Part shown: positions 1-6,049 of the stretch, piece by piece
Numbering within the stretch: position 1 is the stretch's first letter
Layout of the letters: every line of letters starts with the position of its first letter
From: Verrucomicrobiota bacterium
GTDB taxonomy: Bacteria > Verrucomicrobiota > Kiritimatiellia > Kiritimatiellales > Pontiellaceae
Length of the DNA: 8,398 bases
Direction: 5' to 3'
Assembly: GCA_003532555.1 (NCBI GenBank)
Contig: DOEU01000112.1
Span: 1-8,398 of the forward strand
Program-made: the position numbers and the translations under genes
Notes under the pieces: generated by a model
The model's database searches: none
Told to the model about the DNA's origin: nothing
What the model saw: the letters and a program-made list of their open reading frames with translations, nothing else

Positions 1-869
1 AGGGTGTTGTGGCTATCCCATCCGCGATTGACCACTTCGATGCAGCGGACATTGTTTTCGACGAGCCGGCGTGCAAGGAGGCATCCTTGCCCAAATTTTG
101 ATTCGATGCCATACCGATCGCGTGTGGCTTTAGATTCGAGGGTGATGTCGAATGCTTTGATGTCTTCGCTGCGCATGAGGCTGAGTGCTTCATCGTAGAA
201 GTGGTTGTAGGCGTTGATGCTTTTTTGTCGGTATTTCTGCTGGAAGGCTTGATCAAAAATACGAGCGAGTTCGAGTTGATCATGATATTGAGTTTCATTC
301 ACCCAATTAGGTCTGTTGCTATTTTGCAATCCTTTTGAGGCATCTCCCAGAGGAACCGCGCCGAGTTCGGCAGACATCCATCCCGCATATGGATAGTCGG
401 TGTAGGGGTTTATTACAACATTTCCAGGGAGAGCTGGGTTAATTTTTCCTTGGTGATAGAGCGACCAAGAGCCTAGAGAAGGATGCACCACGGTGCCCCG
501 CTGTTGGTAGCCAGTATGCATGAGATATTTCCCTTGTGCATGGGCGCCTTGGGTGGAGTACATTGAACGAATGATTGACAATTTATTCATATGATTTGCA
601 AGATTGGGCATATATTCGCTGATTTGGATCCCGTCGACATTGGTTCCAATCGCAGTCACTGGGCCGGCTTCGTCGGTGCCGGGGTGCGGGTCAAAGGTGT
701 CGAGATGAGACATGCCGCCATCCATGTAGAGAAAGATCAGTTTTTTATTACTGGTGGTCGGCCCTACTATTTTTTCTGCTAAGCTTGATGAAGTGGTTAC
801 GCCGAGAGTCGCGAGTGTGAGGCGGTCGAGAAATTGACGCCGTTTAAGTGAATTGATTTGATTTAACAT
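1..869 (-). CDS. DUF1501 family protein, 3' end cut off by the window edge
   Basis: The reading frame is open from ATG at 869 to the left edge, giving 289 complete codons and no stop, so the C-terminal part lies outside the window. The N-terminus carries a twin-arginine-like signal (K9-R-R-Q-F-L14) followed by a short hydrophobic stretch ending near Ser-Leu-Ala31, consistent with Tat export. The family signature is clear: a beta strand leading into MDGGMSHLDTFDP (residues 49-61), and GWDSH (283-287), corresponding to the usual GWDTH. From memory, DUF1501 proteins belong to the alkaline phosphatase/sulfatase-like superfamily and are typically 400-480 residues, so about two thirds is visible. 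The activity is not established. The start is supported by an AAGGA ribosome site that overlaps the upstream gene's stop codon, with only 13 bases between stop and ATG. It is therefore very likely co-transcribed with, and coupled to, the DUF1549/DUF1553 gene, its usual partner in Planctomycetes and Verrucomicrobia. Confidence 0.93.
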   Translation of the reverse strand, partial: MLNQINSLKRRQFLDRLTLATLGVTTSSSLAEKIVGPTTSNKKLIFLYMDGGMSHLDTFDPHPGTDEAGPVTAIGTNVDGIQISEYMPNLANHMNKLSIIRSMYSTQGAHAQGKYLMHTGYQQRGTVVHPSLGSWSLYHQGKINPALPGNVVINPYTDYPYAGWMSAELGAVPLGDASKGLQNSNRPNWVNETQYHDQLELARIFDQAFQQKYRQKSINAYNHFYDEALSLMRSEDIKAFDITLESKATRDRYGIESKFGQGCLLARRLVENNVRCIEVVNRGWDSHNT

Positions 870-877
870 GTGTAGAT

Positions 878-884
878 TCCTTTT
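878..884 (-). promoter_or_regulatory. Ribosome binding site of the DUF1501 gene, overlapping the upstream stop codon
   Basis: The minus strand reads AAAAGGA, beginning inside the TAA stop of the DUF1549/DUF1553 gene and lying about 8 bases before the DUF1501 ATG. This fixes the DUF1501 start and suggests that ribosomes terminating on the first gene help initiate the second. Confidence 0.65.
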
Positions 885-3312
885 ATTGGATATACATAAA
901 TTCACGGGTGTTAAGCAGTGCCCAGAGAATCATACGTTGGGCTTTTTTAGGATAATTAGTTTCCATAACTTGTGATGCAATTTCGATATCATCTGAGGTT
1001 GGGTTTCTCGTTAGAATCGCCCGGAAGAGGTCACGTATACGATCATCATTTGTTTTTAACTTGTTAAGTTGATTAGCTAAAAGAGAGTTTTCTGCATAAA
1101 GCGCATAGTATATCGGGCCATTGAGTAGAGCTAAGGCTTGCGTCACATTCGGATCCTTGGATCCTGTACCGATACTTTGGCGATCAGATTGTCCAAATTG
1201 TCGTATAAAGTGAAAACCTGGAGCTGGAGATGGAAGCTCACTTGCTCGCACTAAACCGCGTTCCATCCCACGCCAGCGAGGATCTGTCATATGATCATAT
1301 GTCCAACTACTGAAGTTAAAGTAGGAATAGGTTTTTGTTTCACGTAGAGGTTTTCCATCCCAATCTTTTAATCGTTTCCCATTAATATCAGTTAGATAAA
1401 CTTTGTAGGCATCTCGTTGTTCTTCCCGTATTTTTTTCCGGTAATTATCGATGTATTCATCAGTAAAGGTTTCAACAAATTTTTCGGCAGGCATGAGGTA
1501 AGCATCTTCAAGTTGTTGTTTAAATTCATTTGTTATATATTTTGATCCATGTCCTTTTCGATCATCAAGATCAACAATAGCAAGGGAGATAATGGAATCC
1601 CACATTTGTTCTCCGGTCATTCGCTTTAGAGGGCGACCATCATAATTATATTCATAGAGATCTTCGGGAAGATCTTCTGTTCGTGTTTCCATTTGCCAAG
1701 TATGAGTATTGTAAAGCACACGGAGCACATCTTTTAAGTTAAAATCAAAAGTGATGATCATATCACTAAGCATATTGAGTAATTCGGGCATACTAGGTTC
1801 AGTGTGGTATTTAATTTCATCAATAGGTTCGATTAGCCCAACTCCCATAACTTCTTTCCAGAGTCGATTGGCAATTGCATCAGCAAAAAATTCATTATCT
1901 TTTGAAGTAATCCATTCGGCGAATGCGGCACGCGGGCTCCCTTTGATATGGGGTTGTTTGCCAAACATTACGACGGGGGCAAGTTGTTGCCTAGGTTTAG
2001 CATCCGCGTATTGATAATCAGTTGGAAGAGTATGCCAGCGATTAAAAGTAGGCTCCCAGATGGAGAGTCGATAGCGCCCACCTATTTGTCGAAAAAAACG
2101 ATCTTGTTTCTGGGTAATATCAGTAATACCGGCATCTCTAACTCGATTTACAAAGAGTTGGTTGCCTCCACGGACGTTATATTGCACGCCTCCATAATAT
2201 GAAACCATGCTTTGGAATTCGAATTGATTCCATTGATCAAATGGATGATCATGACATTGAGCGCATTGGATTTGTATACCAAGAAAAGCCTGCACGGTGT
2301 TGGCCATATGATCAGGTTTCATATTTTGATCACTTGCCATCCAGCCAGTGGCACCGTTTTGATAGGGCATACCGGTTGCACTTATGAGTTCATAAACCAT
2401 TTTATCATAGGGCATATTACTTGCGAGGGCTTTTTTGATCCAGTCGGCATAGTAGACAGCAGCAACTTGATCTACTGCGGTGGAGTCTACTTTTAGAAGA
2501 TCAGCCCAAAAATGGAACCAGTGACTAATATAACCTTCGCTAGCTATCAGTTGATCAACAAGTAAAGTACGTTTATTTCTCTGTGTGGAAGCAAGGAATT
2601 CCATGGATTCATTCAGGGTCGGAATACGACCTGTGATACCGAGGTATGCTCTTCTCAGAAAGATTCGATCATTTGCTTTTATAGGCTTTTTAAGATTTTT
2701 TTTAGTCCGTTTTTTTTGGATGATTTGATCAATTTCTTGTGCTTTTGATCGAATAAGGCTGTGTGAGATCCGCATATCATTGTTGGGCATAGGGGCGAAT
2801 TTTAATCCAGGGTTTTTTTCATTTTTTCCATATTTGTTAACGGAGAGAGGGGAATTATAACTTTGGTCTTTGGGCTGATATGCTTGTTTTGGTTTTTGGT
2901 AACCTTGCCATTCCCCGGTTTTTGCGCCTTGCTTGATCCATTCGCGAATGAGCGCGATTTGTTTGGGTGAGCATGGGTCTCCTTGTCCGGTCGGTGGCAT
3001 GACTCCCCGTTTGCCGGGTTTTATTTCAATTCGTTCGACCAAGACACTTTCATCGGGTAACATGCGCGTAATAACGGGTCCGTATTCATTGCCACTTATC
3101 AATTGTTCGGGTGTATCGAGTAATAAACCGGCACTAGGCTCTTTCACGCGACTGCTATGACATCTCCAGCATTTTTCTTGGAGAATGGGTAAAATTTCCT
3201 CTTCAAATTGAATAGTGCGAGCCTGCGTTTGCATGCTTGTGCAAATCCATGCGGTGCCGGCGATAACGATAATTGATAGACTTCTCATATTATGTTGTAA
3301 ATATAAAGCCAT
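883..3312 (-). CDS. PSCyt1-DUF1549-DUF1553 cytochrome-c-like exported protein
   Basis: An 809-residue protein with the three-part architecture characteristic of Planctomycetes and Verrucomicrobia. A Sec-type signal occupies about residues 9-31 (hydrophobic SIIVIAGTAWIC, possible cleavage after QTQA). A planctomycete cytochrome c domain follows, with haem motif CWRCH (48-52) and possible Met ligand in MPP (105-107). Next comes a Lys/Asn/Pro-rich linker (about 135-215), then DUF1549 (about 216-400) with the conserved CAQCHDHPFDQW (350-361). DUF1553 (about 458-805) opens with GSPRAAFAEWI and carries the ELPSPAPGFHFIRQFGQ signature (692-708). The role is unknown; a redox-active or electron-transferring exported protein is inferred from the CxxCH motifs. 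Neither possible start has a good ribosome site: ATG at 3312 gives the longest form, while ATG at 3288 would place the signal peptide right at the N-terminus and may be the true start. It is the first visible gene of an operon with the DUF1501 gene, 13 bases downstream. Confidence 0.95.
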   Translation of the reverse strand: MALYLQHNMRSLSIIVIAGTAWICTSMQTQARTIQFEEEILPILQEKCWRCHSSRVKEPSAGLLLDTPEQLISGNEYGPVITRMLPDESVLVERIEIKPGKRGVMPPTGQGDPCSPKQIALIREWIKQGAKTGEWQGYQKPKQAYQPKDQSYNSPLSVNKYGKNEKNPGLKFAPMPNNDMRISHSLIRSKAQEIDQIIQKKRTKKNLKKPIKANDRIFLRRAYLGITGRIPTLNESMEFLASTQRNKRTLLVDQLIASEGYISHWFHFWADLLKVDSTAVDQVAAVYYADWIKKALASNMPYDKMVYELISATGMPYQNGATGWMASDQNMKPDHMANTVQAFLGIQIQCAQCHDHPFDQWNQFEFQSMVSYYGGVQYNVRGGNQLFVNRVRDAGITDITQKQDRFFRQIGGRYRLSIWEPTFNRWHTLPTDYQYADAKPRQQLAPVVMFGKQPHIKGSPRAAFAEWITSKDNEFFADAIANRLWKEVMGVGLIEPIDEIKYHTEPSMPELLNMLSDMIITFDFNLKDVLRVLYNTHTWQMETRTEDLPEDLYEYNYDGRPLKRMTGEQMWDSIISLAIVDLDDRKGHGSKYITNEFKQQLEDAYLMPAEKFVETFTDEYIDNYRKKIREEQRDAYKVYLTDINGKRLKDWDGKPLRETKTYSYFNFSSWTYDHMTDPRWRGMERGLVRASELPSPAPGFHFIRQFGQSDRQSIGTGSKDPNVTQALALLNGPIYYALYAENSLLANQLNKLKTNDDRIRDLFRAILTRNPTSDDIEIASQVMETNYPKKAQRMILWALLNTREFMYIQ

Positions 3313-3421
3313 CTAAGGGTCTTTGGGCTAGAAAAAAAATAATAATATGTGTGGTGTAGAAATAGTGGTTCGTGGATATTTCAGTTCGTTTTTTAAATGA
3401 TTCAAAGAAGGATGTGAATTC
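3313..3421. other. Divergent spacer between the DUF1549/1553 operon and gltX
   Basis: This 109-bp AT-rich spacer must hold the promoters for both directions. It contains an A-tract (3332-3339) next to AATAATAATATG. On the minus strand this offers a TATTAT box (3342-3347), but no matching -35 element is visible. No convincing sigma-70 pair was found for gltX, and no operator-like dyad stood out. Confidence 0.4.
3406..3412 (+). promoter_or_regulatory. Ribosome binding site of gltX
   Basis: AGAAGGA lies 9 bases before the ATG at 3422. It supports that start, which also places the FAPSPTG motif at the normal distance from the N-terminus. Confidence 0.7.
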
Positions 3422-4732
3422 ATGAAGGTTCGAACTCGCTTTGCTCCCAGTCCAACGGGTCATGTGCATATTGGAAATATGCGTGTTGCCATCTATAATT
3501 GGCTTTTTGCTCGTAATCAGGGGGGATCTTTTCTTCTGAGGGTTGAAGATACCGATCGCGAACGGTCTACACCGGAAGCGATAGAAACGCTCTTGAATGC
3601 GATGGAATGGCTGGGCTTAGATGTGGATGAAGAGCCATTATATCAAAGTCATCGCATGGATTTACATTTGGCAGAAGCAGATGCACTGATCGAGAGAGGG
3701 TTGGCGTATCGAGCTGAAAAAGGTGGTCCCGGGTCGGGGGAATGCATTCTTTTTCGGATGCCTAATCATGCGATCTCTTTTCAAGATTTGATCAAGGGTA
3801 GGCCAACGAAGGCAGCCGAAAACATGGAAGATTTTGTGATCGTCCGCTCAAATGGAACTCCGGTATTTCATTTGGCTAATGTGCTGGATGATATAGAACA
3901 GGGCATTACGCATGTGATCCGGGGTGATGATCATATTGAGAATACTTATAGGCATATTGCGCTTTATGAAGCACTAGGAGCACCTGTGCCGACTTTTGCT
4001 CATTTGCCTATGATCGTGAACGCGCAAGGGAAGCCTTATTCAAAGCGAGATGGGGATGCATTCGTTGGTGATTTTCAGGCGAATGGATTTTTAGGTGATG
4101 CGTTGTTTAATTATTTAGCGCTATTGGGGTGGTCTCCTGGAGATGATCGAGAAATTATGACGCGTGCTGAAATGGTGGAAGCTTTTGAGTTGGAGCGATG
4201 CCAATCATCAGCTGCACAGGTCGATTTGAAGAAGTTGATTTGGATGAACTATGAATATATAATGCGGGTATCGGAGCTTGATTTTCGTGCAGCAAGCGAA
4301 GCAGCTTTGAAACAAGCCGATATCATATTTAGCCAATCTCAATTGGATGCGGTTCTGCCCCTTATTCGGGAGCGAGTGAAAACTTATTCAGAAATTGCAC
4401 CGCTCAGTCGCTTTCTGTTCGTTGATGATTATGAATATGACGAGAAGGCGTTGAAGAAAAAGTTGATCAAAGAGGGTGTGCCGGAGACGCTGGCGATGTT
4501 GCGTCAACTTCTTTTAGAGATTGATCCTTTTGAGGCTGCGCCATTGGAGTGCTTATTACATGACTATGTTGAGCAGAGCGGAAAAGGATTTGGTGAGGTG
4601 ATGCCTCCTTTGCGGGTCTGTATTTCAGGCGAGCAGGGCGGCCCTGATTTGTGTCTGGTTCTCGAGGTGCTTGGCCGGAAAGAGGTTATTCGTCGGTTAG
4701 ATCGAGCGGTTGCGAAATTTTTCAGAAATTAA
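3422..4732 (+). CDS. gltX: Glutamyl-tRNA synthetase, compact form
   Basis: A class I aminoacyl-tRNA synthetase that charges tRNA-Glu with glutamate using ATP in the cytoplasm. The 436 residues open with RFAPSPTGHVHIGN (6-19), whose HIGN is the HIGH motif. LLRVEDTDRERS (38-49) follows, then DDIEQGITHVIRGDDHIENT (156-175) and GKPYSKRDGD (203-212), the KMSKR loop in the form PYSKR. LFNYLALLGWSPGD (228-241) and the C-terminal PLRVCISG ... LVLEVLGRKEVIRRL (397-426) confirm a full GluRS with its anticodon-binding half, not the short GluQ-RS. It is shorter than the usual 460-510 residues. The loop after AYR (95-97), normally about 30 residues longer with zinc-binding cysteines, is reduced to a Gly-rich turn before GECILFRMP (106-114). 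I believe related verrucomicrobial enzymes share this form, but could not check. The stop overlaps that of the convergent globin gene. Confidence 0.96.
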   Translation: MKVRTRFAPSPTGHVHIGNMRVAIYNWLFARNQGGSFLLRVEDTDRERSTPEAIETLLNAMEWLGLDVDEEPLYQSHRMDLHLAEADALIERGLAYRAEKGGPGSGECILFRMPNHAISFQDLIKGRPTKAAENMEDFVIVRSNGTPVFHLANVLDDIEQGITHVIRGDDHIENTYRHIALYEALGAPVPTFAHLPMIVNAQGKPYSKRDGDAFVGDFQANGFLGDALFNYLALLGWSPGDDREIMTRAEMVEAFELERCQSSAAQVDLKKLIWMNYEYIMRVSELDFRAASEAALKQADIIFSQSQLDAVLPLIRERVKTYSEIAPLSRFLFVDDYEYDEKALKKKLIKEGVPETLAMLRQLLLEIDPFEAAPLECLLHDYVEQSGKGFGEVMPPLRVCISGEQGGPDLCLVLEVLGRKEVIRRLDRAVAKFFRN

Positions 4733-5154
4733 GGTTGGTTCTGAATGCGATGTGCGGGGGTTTGAAAGCGTATGAACAGAAACTCTTTAAAATCTTCTTC
4801 CCAAGGTTGCATTTGAAGTGCGCGTGCCATGCAGAGTAGCCATGCATCACGTTCCGCTGAACCGATGGGGATATGGGCGTGAGCGGCGCCGAGTTGGATG
4901 TTGCCATACTTTTCCTGATAGAGATGGGGTCCGTTCATGTAGAAGCAGAGAAAGCGAGCGAGCTTATCGCGCGATTCTTCCAGATCACCCGGATGCAGCG
5001 ATAAAATGTGTTGGGCCTCTTCTAGTTTTTCCATAAGATCATAGAAATCGTTCGCTAGTTTAAAGCAACCGGCTTCTTCACCCGCGAGTCGATATTGGGT
5101 ATCACCTATGCGATAGGATGCGAATAGTTCTTTTTGTTTTTCTGATAGTTCCAT
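4729..5154 (-). CDS. Group II truncated haemoglobin (globin)
   Basis: A 141-residue haem protein of the truncated (2-on-2) globin family, similar to Bacillus YjbI. Such proteins bind O2 or NO and are thought to act in NO or peroxide detoxification or oxygen chemistry in the cytoplasm. Visible features, numbered from the chosen start, are FYDLM (36-40) with the B10-position Tyr37, FYMNGPHLYQEKYG (71-84) matching the family's GGPPLY...HG, and AAHAHIPIG (90-98) with proximal haem ligand His92 (F8). Then come ERDAWLLCM (101-109) with Trp105 at position G8, typical of group II, and EFLFIRFQTPAHRIQNQ near the C-terminus. The ATG at 5154 is preceded by GGAGA with a 6-base gap; an upstream TTG at 5202 would add 16 residues outside the family's core. 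Asn75 replaces the first Gly of the usual GGP. The gene is convergent with gltX (4-base overlap) and divergent from the small lipoprotein gene. Confidence 0.93.
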   Translation of the reverse strand: MELSEKQKELFASYRIGDTQYRLAGEEAGCFKLANDFYDLMEKLEEAQHILSLHPGDLEESRDKLARFLCFYMNGPHLYQEKYGNIQLGAAHAHIPIGSAERDAWLLCMARALQMQPWEEDFKEFLFIRFQTPAHRIQNQP

Positions 5155-5160
5155 CTTTGT

Positions 5161-5165
5161 TCTCC
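5161..5165 (-). promoter_or_regulatory. Ribosome binding site deciding the globin start
   Basis: The minus strand reads GGAGA followed by 6 bases and ATG at 5154. This is why the internal ATG was chosen over the longer reading from a TTG at 5202. Confidence 0.7.
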
Positions 5166-5237
5166 ATGATTGGAATTTAAACTTAGGGTGATGATTAGGC
5201 AATCGAATCTAGCATAAAGAGTAGTTTAAAAATTTAG

Positions 5238-5246
5238 ATTATATCA
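5238..5246 (-). promoter_or_regulatory. Extended -10 promoter element for the globin gene
   Basis: On the minus strand the sequence is TGATATAAT, an exact extended -10 (TGn followed by TATAAT), about 85 bases before the globin ATG. No good -35 is visible, which extended -10 promoters tolerate. The surroundings are very AT-rich, so a chance match is possible. Confidence 0.4.
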
Positions 5247-5255
5247 TAAAAAAGA

Positions 5256-5267
5256 AATTATATAATT
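5256..5267. promoter_or_regulatory. 12-bp palindrome containing a plus-strand TATAAT box
   Basis: AATTATATAATT is a perfect palindrome in the spacer between the globin and the lipoprotein gene. It contains TATAAT at 5261-5266, a candidate -10 for the plus-strand lipoprotein gene, whose ATG is 55 bases further on. A 17-base spacer would place the -35 exactly on the globin's -10 (5238-5243). It could be an operator, a promoter element, or chance in AT-rich DNA. Confidence 0.3.
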
Positions 5268-5306
5268 GATAAATTTTTTTGAAAAAGGTAATGAGGAAAT
5301 ACTTTA

Positions 5307-5313
5307 AAGGGAG
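5307..5313 (+). promoter_or_regulatory. Ribosome binding site of the small lipoprotein gene
   Basis: AAGGGAG lies 8 bases before the ATG at 5322, good spacing for translation of this 49-codon gene. It is a main argument that the short reading frame is real. Confidence 0.65.
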
Positions 5314-5321
5314 TACTAATA

Positions 5322-5471
5322 ATGAAAAAAATATTAAGCATATGTGTTTTAGTTATAGTTGCTGTAGCGTTGACAGGTTGTGATGGTAAGACTTGCGGAA
5401 GTTGTTGCGGTGAAGACGGATCATGCTGCAAAACTAGTTGTGCCAATGGGTGCGGTTGTCCTGCGGAATAA
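5322..5471 (+). CDS. Very small cysteine-rich lipoprotein, metallothionein-like composition
   Basis: A 49-residue reading frame with all marks of a real gene: a ribosome site 8 bases upstream, a classic lipoprotein signal peptide, and a terminator just downstream. The N-terminus is MKKILSI followed by a hydrophobic core (about 7-17) and the lipobox LTGC (17-20), so Cys20 should be lipidated and residues 1-19 removed. The 30-residue mature peptide holds nine cysteines (20, 25, 28, 29, 35, 36, 40, 44, 46) in CGSCC, SCC, SC and CGC clusters, with Gly and Ser between. Asp21 follows the lipid Cys, which in E. coli would keep the protein in the inner membrane; whether that rule holds here is unknown. 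I do not recognise a family. The composition suggests metal binding or a thiol-redox or disulfide-rich peptide. It is divergent from the globin gene, sharing a 167-bp spacer, and convergent with the M15 peptidase gene. Confidence 0.8.
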   Translation: MKKILSICVLVIVAVALTGCDGKTCGSCCGEDGSCCKTSCANGCGCPAE

Positions 5472-5501
5472 GTATTCTAATCTTACTTAGATATATAAAA
5501 G

Positions 5502-5528
5502 AACCCGTTATTTAAAACGGGTTTTTTT
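5502..5528. terminator. Intrinsic terminator, probably bidirectional
   Basis: AACCCGTT (5502-5509) pairs perfectly with AACGGGTT (5516-5523) around a 6-base loop, followed by a run of T to 5528. It lies 30 bases after the stop of the small lipoprotein gene. On the other strand the hairpin is followed by TTCTTTTAT, so it can also end transcription of the minus-strand sulfatase-peptidase cluster, whose last stop is at 5583. Confidence 0.85.
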
Positions 5529-5582
5529 GTTATAAAAACACAAATAAGATAATTAAAAAGTGAGATTCTGTTAGTGTCATAT

Positions 5583-6047
5583 TTACTGGACGCTTTGAGT
5601 TGGGTTCAAATACCAGTGCCATGGTTCATAAGTTATGCCATAAGGATTATTTCGCGGATAACTGAGTTGAAATCCATAAAAATGTCCATTTTCCTGCATC
5701 CATTCAAAAGCTAGTGTTGTTTCAAAACTCTCTTCGAGGAGGGCGGAATTTGGCGTATGGAGGTCAAGTGCACGTCCAGTATGGTGTTCGCTGAAGCCTG
5801 GTCGGGCTAGTATCTTGAATATTTCTGAGTCTGGAACACCTTCTTTTCTTTTAGCGTCTACAAGCTCTTGTTGGCGGTCAATGGATCGGAAGGCGGAAAC
5901 TAGAACAAGAATTATTCCATCTTGAGTAGCAGCATCTTTCATTTTTTTCCAAGCTATGTATGTGTCTGGAGTGGCTTGGAAGTTTTCACCATCCTCTTGA
6001 AAACTAATTAATTGGGTGGCTTCAGATTGAAGAGGAAGTGAGATCAT
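5583..6047 (-). CDS. M15B peptidase, D-alanyl-D-alanine carboxypeptidase (VanY-like)
   Basis: A 154-residue zinc peptidase domain of the LAS (VanY/DdcY) type, which typically trims the terminal D-Ala from peptidoglycan stem peptides. The complete motif set is present: SAFRS (51-55) with the substrate-binding Arg54, SEHHTGRALDL (86-96) fitting SxHxxGxAxD with zinc ligands His88 and Asp95, and EPWHW (141-145) with catalytic Glu141 and third ligand His144. The length equals the bare catalytic domain. There is no signal peptide, membrane segment or lipobox, although the usual substrate is outside the cytoplasm; export by another route, a cytoplasmic substrate or a missed N-terminus are all possible. 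The ATG lies 2 bases after the sulfatase stop, with only a weak A/G-rich ribosome site inside the end of that gene, so translation is probably coupled. It is the last gene of its cluster, ending before the hairpin terminator. Confidence 0.92.
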   Translation of the reverse strand: MISLPLQSEATQLISFQEDGENFQATPDTYIAWKKMKDAATQDGIILVLVSAFRSIDRQQELVDAKRKEGVPDSEIFKILARPGFSEHHTGRALDLHTPNSALLEESFETTLAFEWMQENGHFYGFQLSYPRNNPYGITYEPWHWYLNPTQSVQ

Positions 6048-6049
6048 TC

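Noticed and set aside
1..869. DUF1501 gene as a truncated pseudogene
   Set aside because: The frame is uninterrupted to the window edge and the conserved motifs are intact, so the missing part is simply outside the window.
1751..2496. Several plus-strand open frames of 60-95 codons inside the DUF1549/DUF1553 gene
   Set aside because: They lie opposite a strongly conserved protein, show no recognisable domain, and are expected shadows of its codon use.
5155..5202. Longer globin starting at TTG 5202
   Set aside because: The added 16 residues are outside the globin family's core, and a strong GGAGA site sits at the right distance from ATG 5154.
5266..5280. Possible FNR-like site starting with TTGAT upstream of the lipoprotein gene
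   Set aside because: Only one half-site is present; the required ATCAA after a 4-base gap is replaced by a T-run.
5258..5446. Minus-strand 62-codon frame opposite the small lipoprotein gene
   Set aside because: It has no recognisable domain or signal, and the opposite strand has a convincing lipoprotein with ribosome site, lipobox and terminator.
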